Shown here piece by piece: positions 46,402 through 61,797 of a stretch of 64,000 bases of DNA (its first letter is position 1; the number at the start of each line of letters is the position of its first letter). Source of the stretch: Bombus terrestris (taxonomy: Eukaryota > Arthropoda > Insecta > Hymenoptera > Apidae); contig NW_025963557.1 in assembly GCF_910591885.1 (NCBI RefSeq), forward strand, positions 2,542,001 to 2,606,000. Reading direction: 5' to 3'. The notes beneath the pieces were generated by a model that saw only the letters and a list, made by a program, of their open reading frames with translations, searched no databases and had not been told where the DNA came from. A program made the position numbers and the translations under genes.

Positions 46402-46445
46402 TTACTTTATGTAGTATGACTTATGTAGTATGACGTGATGTAACA
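46402..46445 (+). repeat. 44-bp junction 10
   Basis: Common left flank combined with the ATTTGTTTATAATG right flank. Confidence 0.93.
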
Positions 46446-46685
46446 TTTGTTTATAATGTATGACGTTATGTAGCATTACGGTATTACGAATAACGTTGTA
46501 CTGTGTTACTTTATAACGTATGACGTTATGTAGTGTTACGTTATAACGTATGACGTCGTGTAGTATTACGTTATAACGTATGACGTTATGTATTATTACG
46601 ATATAACGTAATACGTTATGCAGAATTGGGTTATAACGTATGACGTCATGTAGTTTTGCGTTATAACGTATGACTTTACGTAGTT

Positions 46686-47645
46686 TTACGTTATAACGTA
46701 TGATGTTATGGAGTATTACGTTATAACGTATGACGTCATGTGGTAATACTTTATTACGAATAACGTTATATTGTGTTACTTTATGACGTATGACGTCCTG
46801 TAGTATTAGGTTACAACGTATGACGTTATGTATTATTACGATATAACGTATGACGTTATGCAGTATTAGGTTATAACGTATGACGTCATGTAGTTTTGCG
46901 TTATAACGTATGACGTTATGTAGTATTACGATATAACGTATGACGTCATGTGCTATTACGTTATTGCGAATAACGTTATATTGTGTCACTTTATGACGTA
47001 TGACGTGATGTAGTATTACGTTTTAACGTATGACGGTATGTAGTATTGCGTTATTCCGTATAATGTTATATAGTGTTACATTATAAAGTATGACGTCGTG
47101 TAGTATTACGTTATAACGTATGACGTTATGTATTGTTACGATATAACGTATGACGTTATGTATTATTACGTTATAACGTATGATGTTATGGAGTATTACG
47201 TTATAACGTATGACGTCATGTGGTAATACTTTATTACGAATAACGTTATATTGTGTTACTTTATGACGTATGACGTCCTGTAGTATTAGGTTACAACGTA
47301 TGGCGTTATGTATTATTACGATATAACGTATGACGTTATGCAGTATTAGGTTATAACGTATGACGTCATGTAGTTTTGCGTTATAACGTATGACGTTATG
47401 TAGTATTACGATATAACGTATGACGTCATGTGCTATTACGTTATTGCGAATAACGTTATATTGTGTCACTTTATGACGTATGACGTCATGTAGTATTACG
47501 TTTTAACGTATGACGGTATGTAGTATTGCGTTATTCCGTATAACGTTATATAGTGTTACATTATAAAGTATGACGTCGTGTAGTATTACGTTATAACGTA
47601 TGACGTTATGTATTATTACGATATAACGTATGACGTCATGTAGTT
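46686..47645 (+). repeat. 480-bp (16-unit) tandem duplication
   Basis: Two adjacent 480-bp copies. TTACGTTTTAACG occurs about 480 bp apart in the two copies. Private changes are seen near 47007 (GTGATG), 47063 (TAATGTT) and 47302 (TGGCG). The allelic region of the 50886 block has only one copy. Confidence 0.85.
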
Positions 47646-50600
47646 TTGCGTTATAACGTATGATGTTATGGAGTATTACGTGATAACGTATGACGTCATA
47701 TGGTAATACTTTATTACGAATAACGTTATATTGTGTTACTTTATGACGTATGACGTCATGTAGTATTAGGTTACAACGTATGACGTTATGTATTATTACG
47801 ATATAACGTATGACGTTATGCAGTATTAGCTTATAACGTATGACGTCATGTAGTTTTGCGTTATAACTTATGACGTTATGTAGTATTGCGATACAACGTA
47901 TGACGTCATGTGGTGTTACGTTATTGCGAATAACGTTATATTGTGTTACTTTATGACGTATGACGTCATGTAGTATTACGTTATAACGTATGACGGTATG
48001 TAGTATTACGTTATTCCGTATAACGTTATATAGTGTTACTTTATGATGTATGACGTTATGTTGTATTACGTTATAGCGTATGACGTTATGGAGCATTACG
48101 TTATAACATATGAGGTCATGTGGTATTACATTAGTACGAATATCGTAATATTGTGTTACTTTATGGCGTATGACGTCATGTAGTATTACTTTGTGACGTA
48201 TGACGGTATGTAGTATTACGTTATTCCGTATAACGTTATATAGTGTTACGTTATAAAGTATGACGTCGTTTAGTATTACGTTATAACGTAGGACGTTATG
48301 TATTATTACGATATAACGTATGACGTCATGTAGTATTACGTTATAACGTATGACGTCATGTAGTATTACGATATAACGTACAACGTTATGTCGTATTACG
48401 TTATAACGTATCATGTCATGTAGTATTACGTTATAACGTATGACGTTATGGAGTATTACGTTATAACGTATGAGGTCATGTGGTATTACGTTATTACGAA
48501 TAACGTTATATTGTGTTACTTTATGACGTATGACGTCATGTAGTATTAGGTTACAACGTATGACGTTATGTATTATTACGATATAACGTATGACGTCATG
48601 TAGTATTACGTTATAACGTATCATGTCATGTAGTATTACGTCATAACGTATGCCGTCATGTAGTATTACGTTATAACATATGACGTCATGTAGTAATACG
48701 ATATAACGTACAACGTTATATAGAATTACGATATAACGCACAACGTTATGTCGTATTACGTTATAACGTATCATGTCATGTAGTATTACGTTATAACGTA
48801 TGACGTTATGGAGTATTACGTTATAACGTATGAGGTCATGTGGTATTACGTTATTACGAATAACGTTATATTGTGTTACTTTATGACGTATGACGTCATG
48901 TAGTATTACTTCATGACGTATGACCTCATATAGAATTAGGTTACAACGTATGACGTTATGTACTATTACGATATAACCTATGACGTTATGTATTATTACG
49001 ATATAACGTATGACGTCATGTAGTATTACGTTATAACGTATGCCGTCATGTAGCATTACGTTATAACATATGACGTCATGTAGTATTACGATATAACGTA
49101 CAACGTTATATAGAATTACGATATAACGCACAACGTTATGTCGTATTACGTTATAACGTATCATGTCATGTAGCATTACGTTATAACGTATGACTTTATG
49201 GAGTATTACGTTATAACGTATGATGTCATGTGGTATTACGTTATTACAAATATCGTAATATTGTGTTACTTTATGACGTATGACGTCATGTAGTATTACT
49301 TTATGACGTATGACGTCATGTTGTATTACGTTATAACGTATGACGTTATGGAGTATTACGTTATAACGTATGAGGTCATGTGGTATTACGTTATTACGAA
49401 TAACGTTATATTGTGTTACTTTATGACGTATGACGTCATGTAGTATTACTTTATGACGTATGACGTCATGTTGTATTAGGTTACAACGTATGACGTTATG
49501 TATTATTACGATATAACGTATGACGTTATGTATTATTACGATATAACGTATGACGTTATGCAGTATTATGTTATAACGTATGACGTCATGTAGTTTTGCG
49601 TTATAACGTATGCCGTCATGTAGCATTACGTTATAACATATGACGTCATGTAGTATTACGATATAACGTACAACGTTATATAGAATTACGATATAACGCA
49701 CAACGTTATGTCGTATTACGTTATAACGTATCATGTCATGTAGCATTACGTTATAACGTATGACTTTATGGAGTATTACGTTATAACGTATGATGTCATG
49801 TGGTATTACGTTATTGCGAATAACGTTATATTGTGTTACTTTATGACGTATGACGTCATGTAGTATTACTTTATGACGTATGACGACATGGAGTATTAGG
49901 TTACAACGTATGACGTTATGTATTATTACGATATAACGTATGACGTCATGTAGTATAAGGTTATAACGTATGACGTCATGTAGTTTTGCGTTATAACGTC
50001 TGACGTTATGTAGTATTACGATATAACGTATGACGTCATGTAGTATTACGTTATAACGTATGACGTGATGTGGTATTACGTTATTACGAATAACGTTATA
50101 TTGTGTTACTTTATAACGTATGACGTCATGTAGTATTACGTTATAACGTATGGCGTTATGTAGTATTACGATATAACGTATGACGTCATGTGGTATTACG
50201 TTATTGCGAATAACGTTATATTGTGTTACTTTATGACGTATGGCGTCATGTAGTATTACGTTATAACGTATGACGGTATGTAGTGTTAGGTTATTGCGAA
50301 TAACGTTATATTGTGTTACTTTATGACGTATGACGTCATGTAGTATTACGTTATAACGTATGACGGTATGTAGTATTACGTTATTCCGTATAACGTTATA
50401 TCGTGTTACTTTATGACGTATGACGTCATGTAGTATTAGGTTACAACGTATGACGTTATGCATTATTACGATATAACGTATGACGTTATGTATTATTACG
50501 ATATAACGTATGACTTTATGTAGTATTACGATATAACGTATGACGTCATGTGGTGTTATGTAATTGCGAATAACGTTATATTGTGTTACTTTATGACGTA

Positions 50601-50885
50601 TGACGACATGTAGTATTAGGTTGCAACGTATGACGTTATGTATTATTACGATATAACGTATGACGTTATGCAGTATTAGGTTATAACGTATGACGTCATG
50701 TAGTTTTGCGTTATAACGTATGACGTTATGTAGTATTACGATACAACGTATGACGTCATGTGGTGTTACGTTATTGCGAATAACGTTATATAGTGTTACT
50801 TTAAGAAGTATGACGTTATGTTGTATTACCTTATAGCGTATGACGTCATGTGGTATTACGTTATTACGAATAACGTTATATTGTG

Positions 50886-50929
50886 TTACTTTATGTAGTA
50901 TGACTTATGTAGTATGACGTGATGTAACA
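50886..50929 (+). repeat. 44-bp junction 11
   Basis: As at 46402. Confidence 0.93.
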
Positions 50930-53900
50930 TTTGTTTATAATGTATGACGTTATGTAGCATTACGGTATTACGAATAACGTTGTACTGTGTTACTTTATGA
51001 CGTATGACGTTATGTAGTGTTACGCTATAACGTATGACGTCGTGTAGTATTACGTTATAACGTATGACGTTATGTATTATTACGATATAACGTAATACGT
51101 TATGCAGAATTGGGTTATAACGTATGACGTCATGTAGTTTTGCGTTATAACATATGACTTTACGTAGTTTTACGTTATAACGTATGATGTTATGGAGTAT
51201 TACGTTATAACGTATGACGTCATGTGGTAATACTTTATTACGAATAACGTTATATTGTGTTACTTTATGACGTATGACGTCCTGTAGTATTAGGTTACAA
51301 CGTATGACGTTATGTATTATTACGATATAACGTATGACGTTATGCAGTATTAGGTTATAACGTATGACGTCATGTAGTTTTGCGTTATAACGTATGACGT
51401 TATGTAGTATTACGATATAACGTATGACGTCATGTGCTATTACGTTATTGCGAATAACGTTATATTGTGTCACTTTATGACGTATGACGTCATGTAGTAT
51501 TACGTTTTAACGTATGACGGTATGTAGTATTGCGTTATTCCGTATAACGTTATATAGTGTTACATTATAAAGTATGACGTCGTGTAGTATTACGTTATAA
51601 CGTATGACGTTATGTATTATTACGATATAACGTATGACGTCATGTAGTTTTGCGTTATAACGTATGATGTTATGGAGTATTACGTTATAACGTATGACGT
51701 CATATGGTAATACTTTATTACGAATAACGTTATATTGTGTTACTTTATGACGTATGACGTCATGTAGTATTAGGTTACAACGTATGACGTTATGTATTAT
51801 TACGATATAACGTATGACGTTATGCAGTATTAGCTTATAACGTATGACGTCATGTAGTTTTGCGTTATAACTTATGACGTTATGTAGTATTGCGATACAA
51901 CGTATGACGTCATGTGGTGTTACGTTATTGCGAATAACGTTATATTGTGTTACTTTATGACGTATGACGTCATGTAGTATTACGTTATAACGTATGACGG
52001 TATGTAGTATTACGTTATTCCGTATAACGTTATATAGTGTTACTTTATGATGTATGACGTTATGTTGTATTACGTTATAGCGTATGACGTTATGGAGCAT
52101 TACGTTATAACATATGAGGTCATGTGGTATTACATTAGTACGAATATCGTAATATTGTGTTACTTTACGGCGTATGACGTCATGTAGTATTACTTTGTGA
52201 CGTATGACGGCATGTAGTATTACGTTATTCCGTATAACGTTATATAGTGTTACGTTATAAAGTATGACGTCGTTTAGTATTACGTTATAACGTAGGACGT
52301 TATGTATTATTACGATATAACGTATGACGTCATGTAGTATTACGTTATAACGTATGACGTCATGTAGTATTACGATATAACGTACAACGTTATGTCGTAT
52401 TACGTTATAACGTATCATGTCATGTAGTATTACGTTATAACGTATGACGTTATGGAGTATTACGTTATAACGTATGAGGTCATGTGGTATTACGTTATTA
52501 CGAATAACGTTATATTGTGTTACTTTATGACGTATGACGTCATGTAGTATTAGGTTACAACGTATGACGTTATGTATTATTACGATATAACGTATGACGT
52601 CATGTAGTATTACGTTATAACGTATCATGTCATGTAGTATTACGTCATAACGTATGCCGTCATGTAGTATTACGTTATAACATATGACGTCATGTAGTAA
52701 TACGATATAACGTACAACGTTATATAGAATTACGATATAACGCACAACGTTATGTCGTATTACGTTATAACGTATCATGTCATGTAGTATTACGTTATAA
52801 CGTATGACGTTATGGAGTATTACGTTATAACGTATGAGGTCATGTGGTATTACGTTATTACGAATAACGTTATATTGTGTTACTTTATGACGTATGACGT
52901 CATGTAGTATTACTTCATGACGTATGACCTCATATAGAATTAGGTTACAACGTATGACGTTATGTACTATTACGATATAACATATGACGTTATGTATTAT
53001 TACGATATAACGTATGACGTCATGTAGTATTACGTTATAACGTATGCCGTCATGTAGCATTACGTTATAACATATGACGTCATGTAGTATTACGATATAT
53101 CGTACAACGTTATATAGAATTACGATATAACGCACAACGTTATGTCGTATTACGTTATAACGTATCATGTCATGTAGCATTACGTTATAACGTATGACTT
53201 TATGGAGTATTACGTTATAACGTATGATGTCATGTGGTATTACGTTATTACAAATATCGTAATATTGTGTTACTTTATGACGTATGACGTCATGTAGTAT
53301 TACTTTATGACGTATGACGTCATGTTGTATTACGTTATAACGTATGACGTTATGGAGTATTACGTTATAACGTATGAGGTCATGTGGTATTACGTTATTA
53401 CGAATAACGTTATATTGTGTTACTTTATGACGTATGACGTCATGTAGTATTACTTTATGACGTATGACGTCATGTTGTATTAGGTTACAACGTATGACGT
53501 TATGTATTATTACGATATAACGTATGACGTTATGCAGTATTATGTTATAACGTATGACGTCATGTAGTTTTGCGTTATAACGTATGCCGTCATGTGGCAT
53601 TACGTTATAACATATGACGTCATGTAGTATTACGATATAACGTACAACGTTATATAGAATTACGATATAACGCACAACGTTATGTCGTATTACGTTATAA
53701 CGTATCATGTCATGTAGCATTACGTTAAAACGTATGACTTTATGGAGTATTACGTTATAACGTATGATGTCATGTGGTATTACGTTATTGCGAATAACGT
53801 TATATAGTGTTACTTTAAGAAGTATGACGTTATGTTGTATTACGTTATAGCGTATGACGATATGGAGCATTGCGTTATAACGTATGAGGTCATGTGGTAT

Positions 53901-54019
53901 TACATTAGTACGAATATCGTAATATTGTGTTACTTTATGACGTATGACGTCATGTAGTATTACTTTATGACGTATGACGTCATGTGGTATTACGTTATTA
54001 CGAATAACGTTATATTGTG
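50886..54019 (+). repeat. Satellite block, 3134 bp (junction + 103 units)
   Basis: Single-copy counterpart of the 46402 block. The offset is 4,484 bp before the 480-bp duplication and 4,004 bp after it. It diverges near 53806. Confidence 0.88.
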
Positions 54020-54063
54020 TTACTTTATGTAGTATGACTTATGTAGTATGACGTGATGTAGCA
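54020..54063 (+). repeat. 44-bp junction 12
   Basis: Same three half-units with a variant end (GTAGCA). The left flank is different: TTACTTTATGACG units precede the ATTGTG unit. Confidence 0.92.
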
Positions 54064-55983
54064 TTTCTTTATAATGTATGACGTTATGTAGCATTACGGT
54101 ATAACGAATAACGTTGTACTGTGTTACTTTATAACGTATGACGGCGTGTAGTATTACGTTATAACGTATGACGTTATGTATTATTACGATATAACGTAAT
54201 ACGTTATGCAGAATTGGGTTATAACGTATGACGTCATGTAGTTTTGCGTTATAACGTATGACTTTACGTAGTATTACGTTATAACGTATGATGTTATGGA
54301 GTATTACGTTATAACGTATGACGTCATGTGGTAATACTTTATTACGAATAACGTTATATTGTGTTACTTTATGACGTATGACGTCATGTAGTATTAGGTT
54401 ACAACGTATGACGTTATGTATTATTACGATATAACGTATGACGTTATGCAGTATTAGCTTATAACGTATGACGTCATGTAGTTTTGCGTTATAACGTATG
54501 ACTTTACGTAGTATTACGTTATAACGTATGATGTTATGGAGTATTACGTTATAACGTATGACGTCATGTGGTAATACTTTATTACGAATAACGTTATATT
54601 GTGTTACTTTATGACGTATGACGTCATGTTGTATTACGTTATAACGTATGACGTTATGGAGTATTACGTTATAACGTATGATGTCATGTGGTATTACGTT
54701 ATTACGAATATCGTAATATTGTGTTTCTTTATGACGTATGACGTCATGTAGTATTACTTTGTGACGTATGACGGTATGTAGTATTACGTTATTCCGTATA
54801 ACGTTATATCGTGTTACTTTATGACGTATGACGTCATGTAGTATTAGGTTACAACGTATGACGTTATGTATTATTACGATATAACGTATGACGTCATGTA
54901 GTATAAGGTTATAACGTATGACGTCATGTAGTTTTGCGTTATAACGTATGACGTTATGTAGTATTACGATATAACGTATGACGTCATGTAGTATTACGTT
55001 ATAACGTATGACGTGATGTGGTATTACGTTATTACGAATAACGTTATATTGTGTTACTTTATAACGTATGACGTCATGTAGTATTACGTTATTCCGTATA
55101 ACGTTATATAGTGTTACGTTATAAAGTATGACGTCATGTAGTATTACGTTATAACGTATGACGTGATGTGGTATTACGTTATTACGAACAACGTTATATT
55201 GTGTTACTTTATAACGTATGACGTCATGTAGTATTACGTTATAACGTATGGCGTTATGTAGTATTACGATATAACGTATGACGTCATGTGGTATTACGTT
55301 ATTGCGAATAACGTTATATTGTGTTACTTTATGACGTATGGCGTCATGTAGTATTACGTTATAACGTATGACGGTATGTAGTGTTAGGTTATTGCGAATA
55401 ACGTTATATTGTGTTACTTTATGACGTATGACGTCATGTAGTATTACGTTATAACGTATGACGGTATGTAGTATTACGTTATTCCGTATAACGTTATATC
55501 GTGTTACTTTATGACGTATGACGTCATGTAGTATTAGGTTACAACGTATGACGTTATGTATTATTACGATATAACGTATGACGTTATGTACTATTACGAT
55601 ATAACGTATGACTTTATGTAGTATTACGATATAACGTATGACGTCATGTGGTGTTATGTAATTCCGAATAACGTTATATTGTGTTACTTTATGACGTATG
55701 ACGACATGTAGTATTAGGTTGCAACGTATGACGTTATGTATTATTACGATATAACGTATGACGTTATGCAGTATTAGGTTATAACGTATGACGTCATGTA
55801 GTTTTGCGTTATAACGTATGACGTTATGTAGTATTACGATACAACGTATGACGTCATGTGGTGTTACGTTATTGCGAATAACGTTATATAGTGTTACTTT
55901 AAGAAGTATGACGTTATGTTGTATTACCTTATAGCGTATGACGTCATGTGGTATTACGTTATTACGAATAACGTTATATTGTG
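54020..55983 (+). repeat. Satellite block, 1964 bp, leading into the HOR
   Basis: Junction plus 64 units. The junction right flank is a variant (AGCATTTC). From about 55397 to 55983 it matches the distal half of the 1154-bp HOR copy, with C instead of G at 55664. The HOR therefore starts here with a partial copy. Confidence 0.88.
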
Positions 55984-56027
55984 TTACTTTATGTAGTATG
56001 ACTTATGTAGTATGACGTGATGTAACA
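55984..56027 (+). repeat. 44-bp junction 13 (HOR copy 1)
   Basis: As at 46402; repeats every 1154 bp from here. Confidence 0.93.
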
Positions 56028-57137
56028 TTTGTTTATAATGTATGACGTTATGTAGCATTACGGTATTACGAATAACGTTGTACTGTGTTACTTTATAACG
56101 TATGACGTTATGTAGTGTTACGTTATAACGTATGACGTCGTGTAGTATTACGTTATAACGTATGACGTTATGTATTATTACGATATAACGTAATACGTTA
56201 TGCAGAATTGGGTTATAACGTATGACGTCATGTAGTTTTGCGTTATAACGTATGACTGTACGTTGTTTTACGTTATAACGTATGATGTTATGGAGTATTA
56301 CGTTATAACGTATGACGTCATGTGGTAATACTTTATTACGAATAACGTTATATTGTGTTACTTTATGACGTATGACGTCCTGTAGTATTAGGTTACAACG
56401 TATGACGTTATGTATTATTACGATATAACGTATGACGTTATGCAGTATTAGGTTATAACGTATGACGTCATGTAGTTTTGCGTTATAACGTATGACGTTA
56501 TGTAGTATTACGATATAACGTATGACGTCATGTGCTATTACGTTATTACGAATAACGTTATATTGTGTTACTTTATGACGTATGACGTCATGTAGTATTA
56601 CGTTATAACGTATGACGGTATGTAGTATTACGTTATTCCGTATAACGTTATATCGTGTTACTTTATGACGTATGACGTCATGTAGTATTAGGTTACAACG
56701 TATGACGTTATGTATTATTACGATATAACGTATGACGTTATGTACTATTACGATATAACGTATGACTTTATGTAGTATTACGATATAACGTATGACGTCA
56801 TGTGGTGTTATGTAATTGCGAATAACGTTATATTGTGTTACTTTATGACGTATGACGACATGTAGTATTAGGTTGCAACGTATGACGTTATGTATTATTA
56901 CGATATAACGTATGACGTTATGCAGTATTAGGTTATAACGTATGACGTCATGTAGTTTTGCGTTATAACGTATGACGTTATGTAGTATTACGATACAACG
57001 TATGACGTCATGTGGTGTTACGTTATTGCGAATAACGTTATATAGTGTTACTTTAAGAAGTATGACGTTATGTTGTATTACCTTATAGCGTATGACGTCA
57101 TGTGGTATTACGTTATTACGAATAACGTTATATTGTG
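55984..57137 (+). repeat. 1154-bp higher-order repeat, copy 1
   Basis: 44-bp junction plus 37 monomers. No copy-specific change was seen by eye against the majority of the five. Confidence 0.95.
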
Positions 57138-57181
57138 TTACTTTATGTAGTATGACTTATGTAGTATGACGTGATGTAACA
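57138..57181 (+). repeat. 44-bp junction 14 (HOR copy 2)
   Basis: Same as in HOR copy 1. Confidence 0.93.
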
Positions 57182-58291
57182 TTTGTTTATAATGTATGAC
57201 GTTATGTAGCATTACGGTATTACGAATAACGTTGTACTGTGTTACTTTATAACGTATGACGTTATGTAGTGTTACGTTATAACGTATGACGTCGTGTAGT
57301 ATTACGTTATAACGTATGACGTTATGTATTATTACGATATAACGTAATACGTTATGCAGAATTGGGTTATAACGTATGACGTCATGTAGTTTTGCGTTAT
57401 AACGTATGACTGTACGTAGTTTTACGTTATAACGTATGATGTTATGGAGTATTACGTTATAACGTATGACGTCATGTGGTAATACTTTATTACGAATAAC
57501 GTTATATTGTGTTACTTTATGACGTATGACGTCCTGTAGTATTAGGTTACAACGTATGACGTTATGTATTATTACGATATAACGTATGACGTTATGCAGT
57601 ATTAGGTTATAACGTATGACGTCATGTAGTTTTGCGTTATAACGTATGACGTTATGTAGTATTACGATATAACGTATGACGTCATGTGCTATTACGTTAT
57701 TACGAATAACGTTATATTGTGTTACTTTATGACGTATGACGTCATGTAGTATTACGTTATAACGTATGACGGTATGTAGTATTACGTTATTCCGTATAAC
57801 GTTATATCGTGTTACTTTATGACGTATGACGTCATGTAGTATTAGGTTACAACGTATGACGTTATGTATTATTACGATATAACGTATGACGTTATGTACT
57901 ATTACGATATAACGTATGACTTTATGTAGTATTACGATATAACGTATGACGTCATGTGGTGTTATGTAATTGCGAATAACGTTATATTGTGTTACTTTAT
58001 GACGTATGACGACATGTAGTATTAGGTTGCAACGTATGACGTTATGTATTATTACGATATAACGTATGACGTTATGCAGTATTAGGTTATAACGTATGAC
58101 GTCATGTAGTTTTGCGTTATAACGTATGACGTTATGTAGTATTACGATACAACGTATGACGTCATGTGGTGTTACGTTATTGCGAATAACGTTATATAGT
58201 GTTACTTTAAGAAGTATGACGTTATGTTGTATTACCTTATAGCGTATGACGTCATGTGGTATTACGTTATTACGAATAACGTTATATTGTG
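57138..58291 (+). repeat. 1154-bp higher-order repeat, copy 2
   Basis: Identical to copy 1 by eye except for A at 57418, where the other copies have T (TACGTAG against TACGTTG). Confidence 0.95.
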
Positions 58292-58335
58292 TTACTTTAT
58301 GTAGTATGACTTATGTAGTATGACGTGATGTAACA
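58292..58335 (+). repeat. 44-bp junction 15 (HOR copy 3)
   Basis: Same as in HOR copy 1. Confidence 0.93.
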
Positions 58336-59445
58336 TTTGTTTATAATGTATGACGTTATGTAGCATTACGGTATTACGAATAACGTTGTACTGTGTTACT
58401 TTATAACGTATGACGTTATGTAGTGTTACGTTATAACGTATGACGTCGTGTAGTATTACGTTATAACGTATGACGTTATGTATTATTACGATATAACGTA
58501 ATACGTTATGCAGAATTGGGTTATAACGTATGACGTCATGTAGTTTTGCGTTATAACGTATGACTGTACGTTGTTTTACGTTATAACGTATGATGTTATG
58601 GAGTATTACGTTATAACGTATGACGTCATGTGGTAATACTTTATTACGAATAACGTTATATTGTGTTACTTTATGACGTATGACGTCCTGTAGTATTAGG
58701 TTACAACGTATGACGTTATGTATTATTACGATATAACGTATGACGTTATGCAGTATTATGTTATAACGTATGACGTCATGTAGTTTTGCGTTATAACGTA
58801 TGACGTTATGTAGTATTACGATATAACGTATGACGTCATGTGCTATTACGTTATTACGAATAACGTTATATTGTGTTACTTTATGACGTATGACGTCATG
58901 TAGTATTACGTTATAACGTATGACGGTATGTAGTATTACGTTATTCCGTATAACGTTATATCGTGTTACTTTATGACGTATGACGTCATGTAGTATTAGG
59001 TTACAACGTATGACGTTATGTATTATTACGATATAACGTATGACGTTATGTACTATTACGATATAACGTATGACTTTATGTAGTATTACGATATAACGTA
59101 TGACGTCATGTGGTGTTATGTAATTGCGAATAACGTTATATTGTGTTACTTTATGACGTATGACGACATGTAGTATTAGGTTGCAACGTATGACGTTATG
59201 TATTATTACGATATAACGTATGACGTTATGCAGTATTAGGTTATAACGTATGACGTCATGTAGTTTTGCGTTATAACGTATGACGTTATGTAGTATTACG
59301 ATACAACGTATGACGTCATGTGGTGTTACGTTATTGCGAATAACGTTATATAGTGTTACTTTAAGAAGTATGACGTTATGTTGTATTACCTTATAGCGTA
59401 TGACGTCATGTGGTATTACGTTATTACGAATAACGTTATATTGTG
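58292..59445 (+). repeat. 1154-bp higher-order repeat, copy 3
   Basis: Identical by eye except for T at 58759, where the other copies have G (ATTATGTT against ATTAGGTT). Confidence 0.95.
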
Positions 59446-59489
59446 TTACTTTATGTAGTATGACTTATGTAGTATGACGTGATGTAACA
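59446..59489 (+). repeat. 44-bp junction 16 (HOR copy 4)
   Basis: Same as in HOR copy 1. Confidence 0.93.
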
Positions 59490-60599
59490 TTTGTTTATAA
59501 TGTATGACGTTATGTAGCATTACGGTATTACGAATAACGTTGTACTGTGTTACTTTATAACGTATGACGTTATGTAGTGTTACGTTATAACGTATGACGT
59601 CGTGTAGTATTACGTTATAACGTATGACGTTATGTATTATTACGATATAACGTAATACGTTATGCAGAATTGGGTTATAACGTATGACGTCATGTAGTTT
59701 TGCGTTATAACGTATGACTGTACGTTGTTTTACGTTATAACGTATGATGTTATGGAGTATTACGTTATAACGTATGACGTCATGTGGTAATACTTTATTA
59801 CGAATAACGTTATATTGTGTTACTTTATGACGTATGACGTCCTGTAGTATTAGGTTACAACGTATGACGTTATGTATTATTACGATATAACGTATGACGT
59901 TATGCAGTATTAGGTTATAACGTATGACGTCATGTAGTTTTGCGTTATAACGTATGACGTTATGTAGTATTACGATATAACGTATGACGTCATGTGCTAT
60001 TACGTTATTACGAATAACGTTATATTGTGTTACTTTATGACGTATGACGTCATGTAGTATTACGTTATAACGTATGACGGTATGTAGTATTACGTTATTC
60101 CGTATAACGTTATATCGTGTTACTTTATGACGTATGACGTCATGTAGTATTAGGTTACAACGTATGACGTTATGTATTATTACGATATAACGTATGACGT
60201 TATGTACTATTACGATATAACGTATGACTTTATGTAGTATTACGATATAACGTATGACGTCATGTGGTGTTATGTAATTGCGAATAACGTTATATTGTGT
60301 TACTTTATGACGTATGACGACATGTAGTATTAGGTTGCAACGTATGACGTTATGTATTATTACGATATAACGTATGACGTTATGCAGTATTAGGTTATAA
60401 CGTATGACGTCATGTAGTTTTGCGTTATAACGTATGACGTTATGTAGTATTACGATACAACGTATGACGTCATGTGGTGTTACGTTATTGCGAATAACGT
60501 TATATAGTGTTACTTTAAGAAGTATGACGTTATGTTGTATTACCTTATAGCGTATGACGTCATGTGGTATTACGTTATTACGAATAACGTTATATTGTG
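59446..60599 (+). repeat. 1154-bp higher-order repeat, copy 4
   Basis: No copy-specific change was found by eye. Confidence 0.95.
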
Positions 60600-60643
60600 T
60601 TACTTTATGTAGTATGACTTATGTAGTATGACGTGATGTAACA
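60600..60643 (+). repeat. 44-bp junction 17 (HOR copy 5)
   Basis: Same as in HOR copy 1. Confidence 0.93.
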
Positions 60644-61753
60644 TTTGTTTATAATGTATGACGTTATGTAGCATTACGGTATTACGAATAACGTTGTACT
60701 GTGTTACTTTATAACGTATGACGTTATGTAGTGTTACGTTATAACGTATGACGTCGTGTAGTATTACGTTATAACGTATGACGTTATGTATTATTACGAT
60801 ATAACGTAATACGTTATGCAGAATTGGGTTATAACGTATGACGTCATGTAGTTTTGCGTTATAACGTATGACTGTACGTTGTTTTACGTTATAACGTATG
60901 ATGTTATGGAGTATTACGTTATAACGTATGACGTCATGTGGTAATACTTTATTACGAATAACGTTATATTGTGTTACTTTATGACGTATGACGTCCTGTA
61001 GTATTAGGTTACAACGTATGACGTTATGTATTATTACGATATAACGTATGACGTTATGCAGTATTAGGTTATAACGTATGACGTCATGTAGTTTTGCGTT
61101 ATAACGTATGACGTTATGTAGTATTACGATATAACGTATGACGTCATGTGCTATTACGTTATTACGAATAACGTTATATTGTGTTACTTTATGACGTATG
61201 ACGTCATGTAGTATTACGTTATAACGTATGACGGTATGTAGTATTACGTTATTCCGTATAACGTTATATCGTGTTACTTTATGACGTATGACGTCATGTA
61301 GTATTAGGTTACAACGTATGACGTTATGTATTATTACGATATAACGTATGACGTTATGTACTATTACGATATAACGTATGACTTTATGTAGTATTACGAT
61401 ATAACGTATGACGTCATGTGGTGTTATGTAATTGCGAATAACGTTATATTGTGTTACTTTATGACGTATGACGACATGTAGTATTAGGTTGCAACGTATG
61501 ACGTTATGTATTATTACGATATAACGTATGACGTTATGCAGTATTAGGTTATAACGTATGACGTCATGTAGTTTTGCGTTATAACGTATGACGTTATGTA
61601 GTATTACGATATAACGTATGACGTCATGTGGTGTTACGTTATTGCGAATAACGTTATATAGTGTTACTTTAAGAAGTATGACGTTATGTTGTATTACCTT
61701 ATAGCGTATGACGTCATGTGGTATTACGTTATTACGAATAACGTTATATTGTG
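60600..61753 (+). repeat. 1154-bp higher-order repeat, copy 5
   Basis: Identical by eye except for T at 61612, where the other copies have C (GATATAACG against GATACAACG). Confidence 0.95.
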
Positions 61754-61797
61754 TTACTTTATGTAGTATGACTTATGTAGTATGACGTGATGTAACA
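61754..61797 (+). repeat. 44-bp junction 18 (partial copy 6)
   Basis: Same as in HOR copy 1; last junction in the window. Confidence 0.93.

Larger units (their letters stand above)
46402..50885 (+). repeat. Satellite block, 4484 bp (junction + 148 units)
   Basis: Related to the 50886 block: 46402-49835 matches 50886-53805, except that this copy carries a tandem 480-bp duplication (46686-47165 and 47166-47645) and an extra unit near 49530. Confidence 0.88.
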
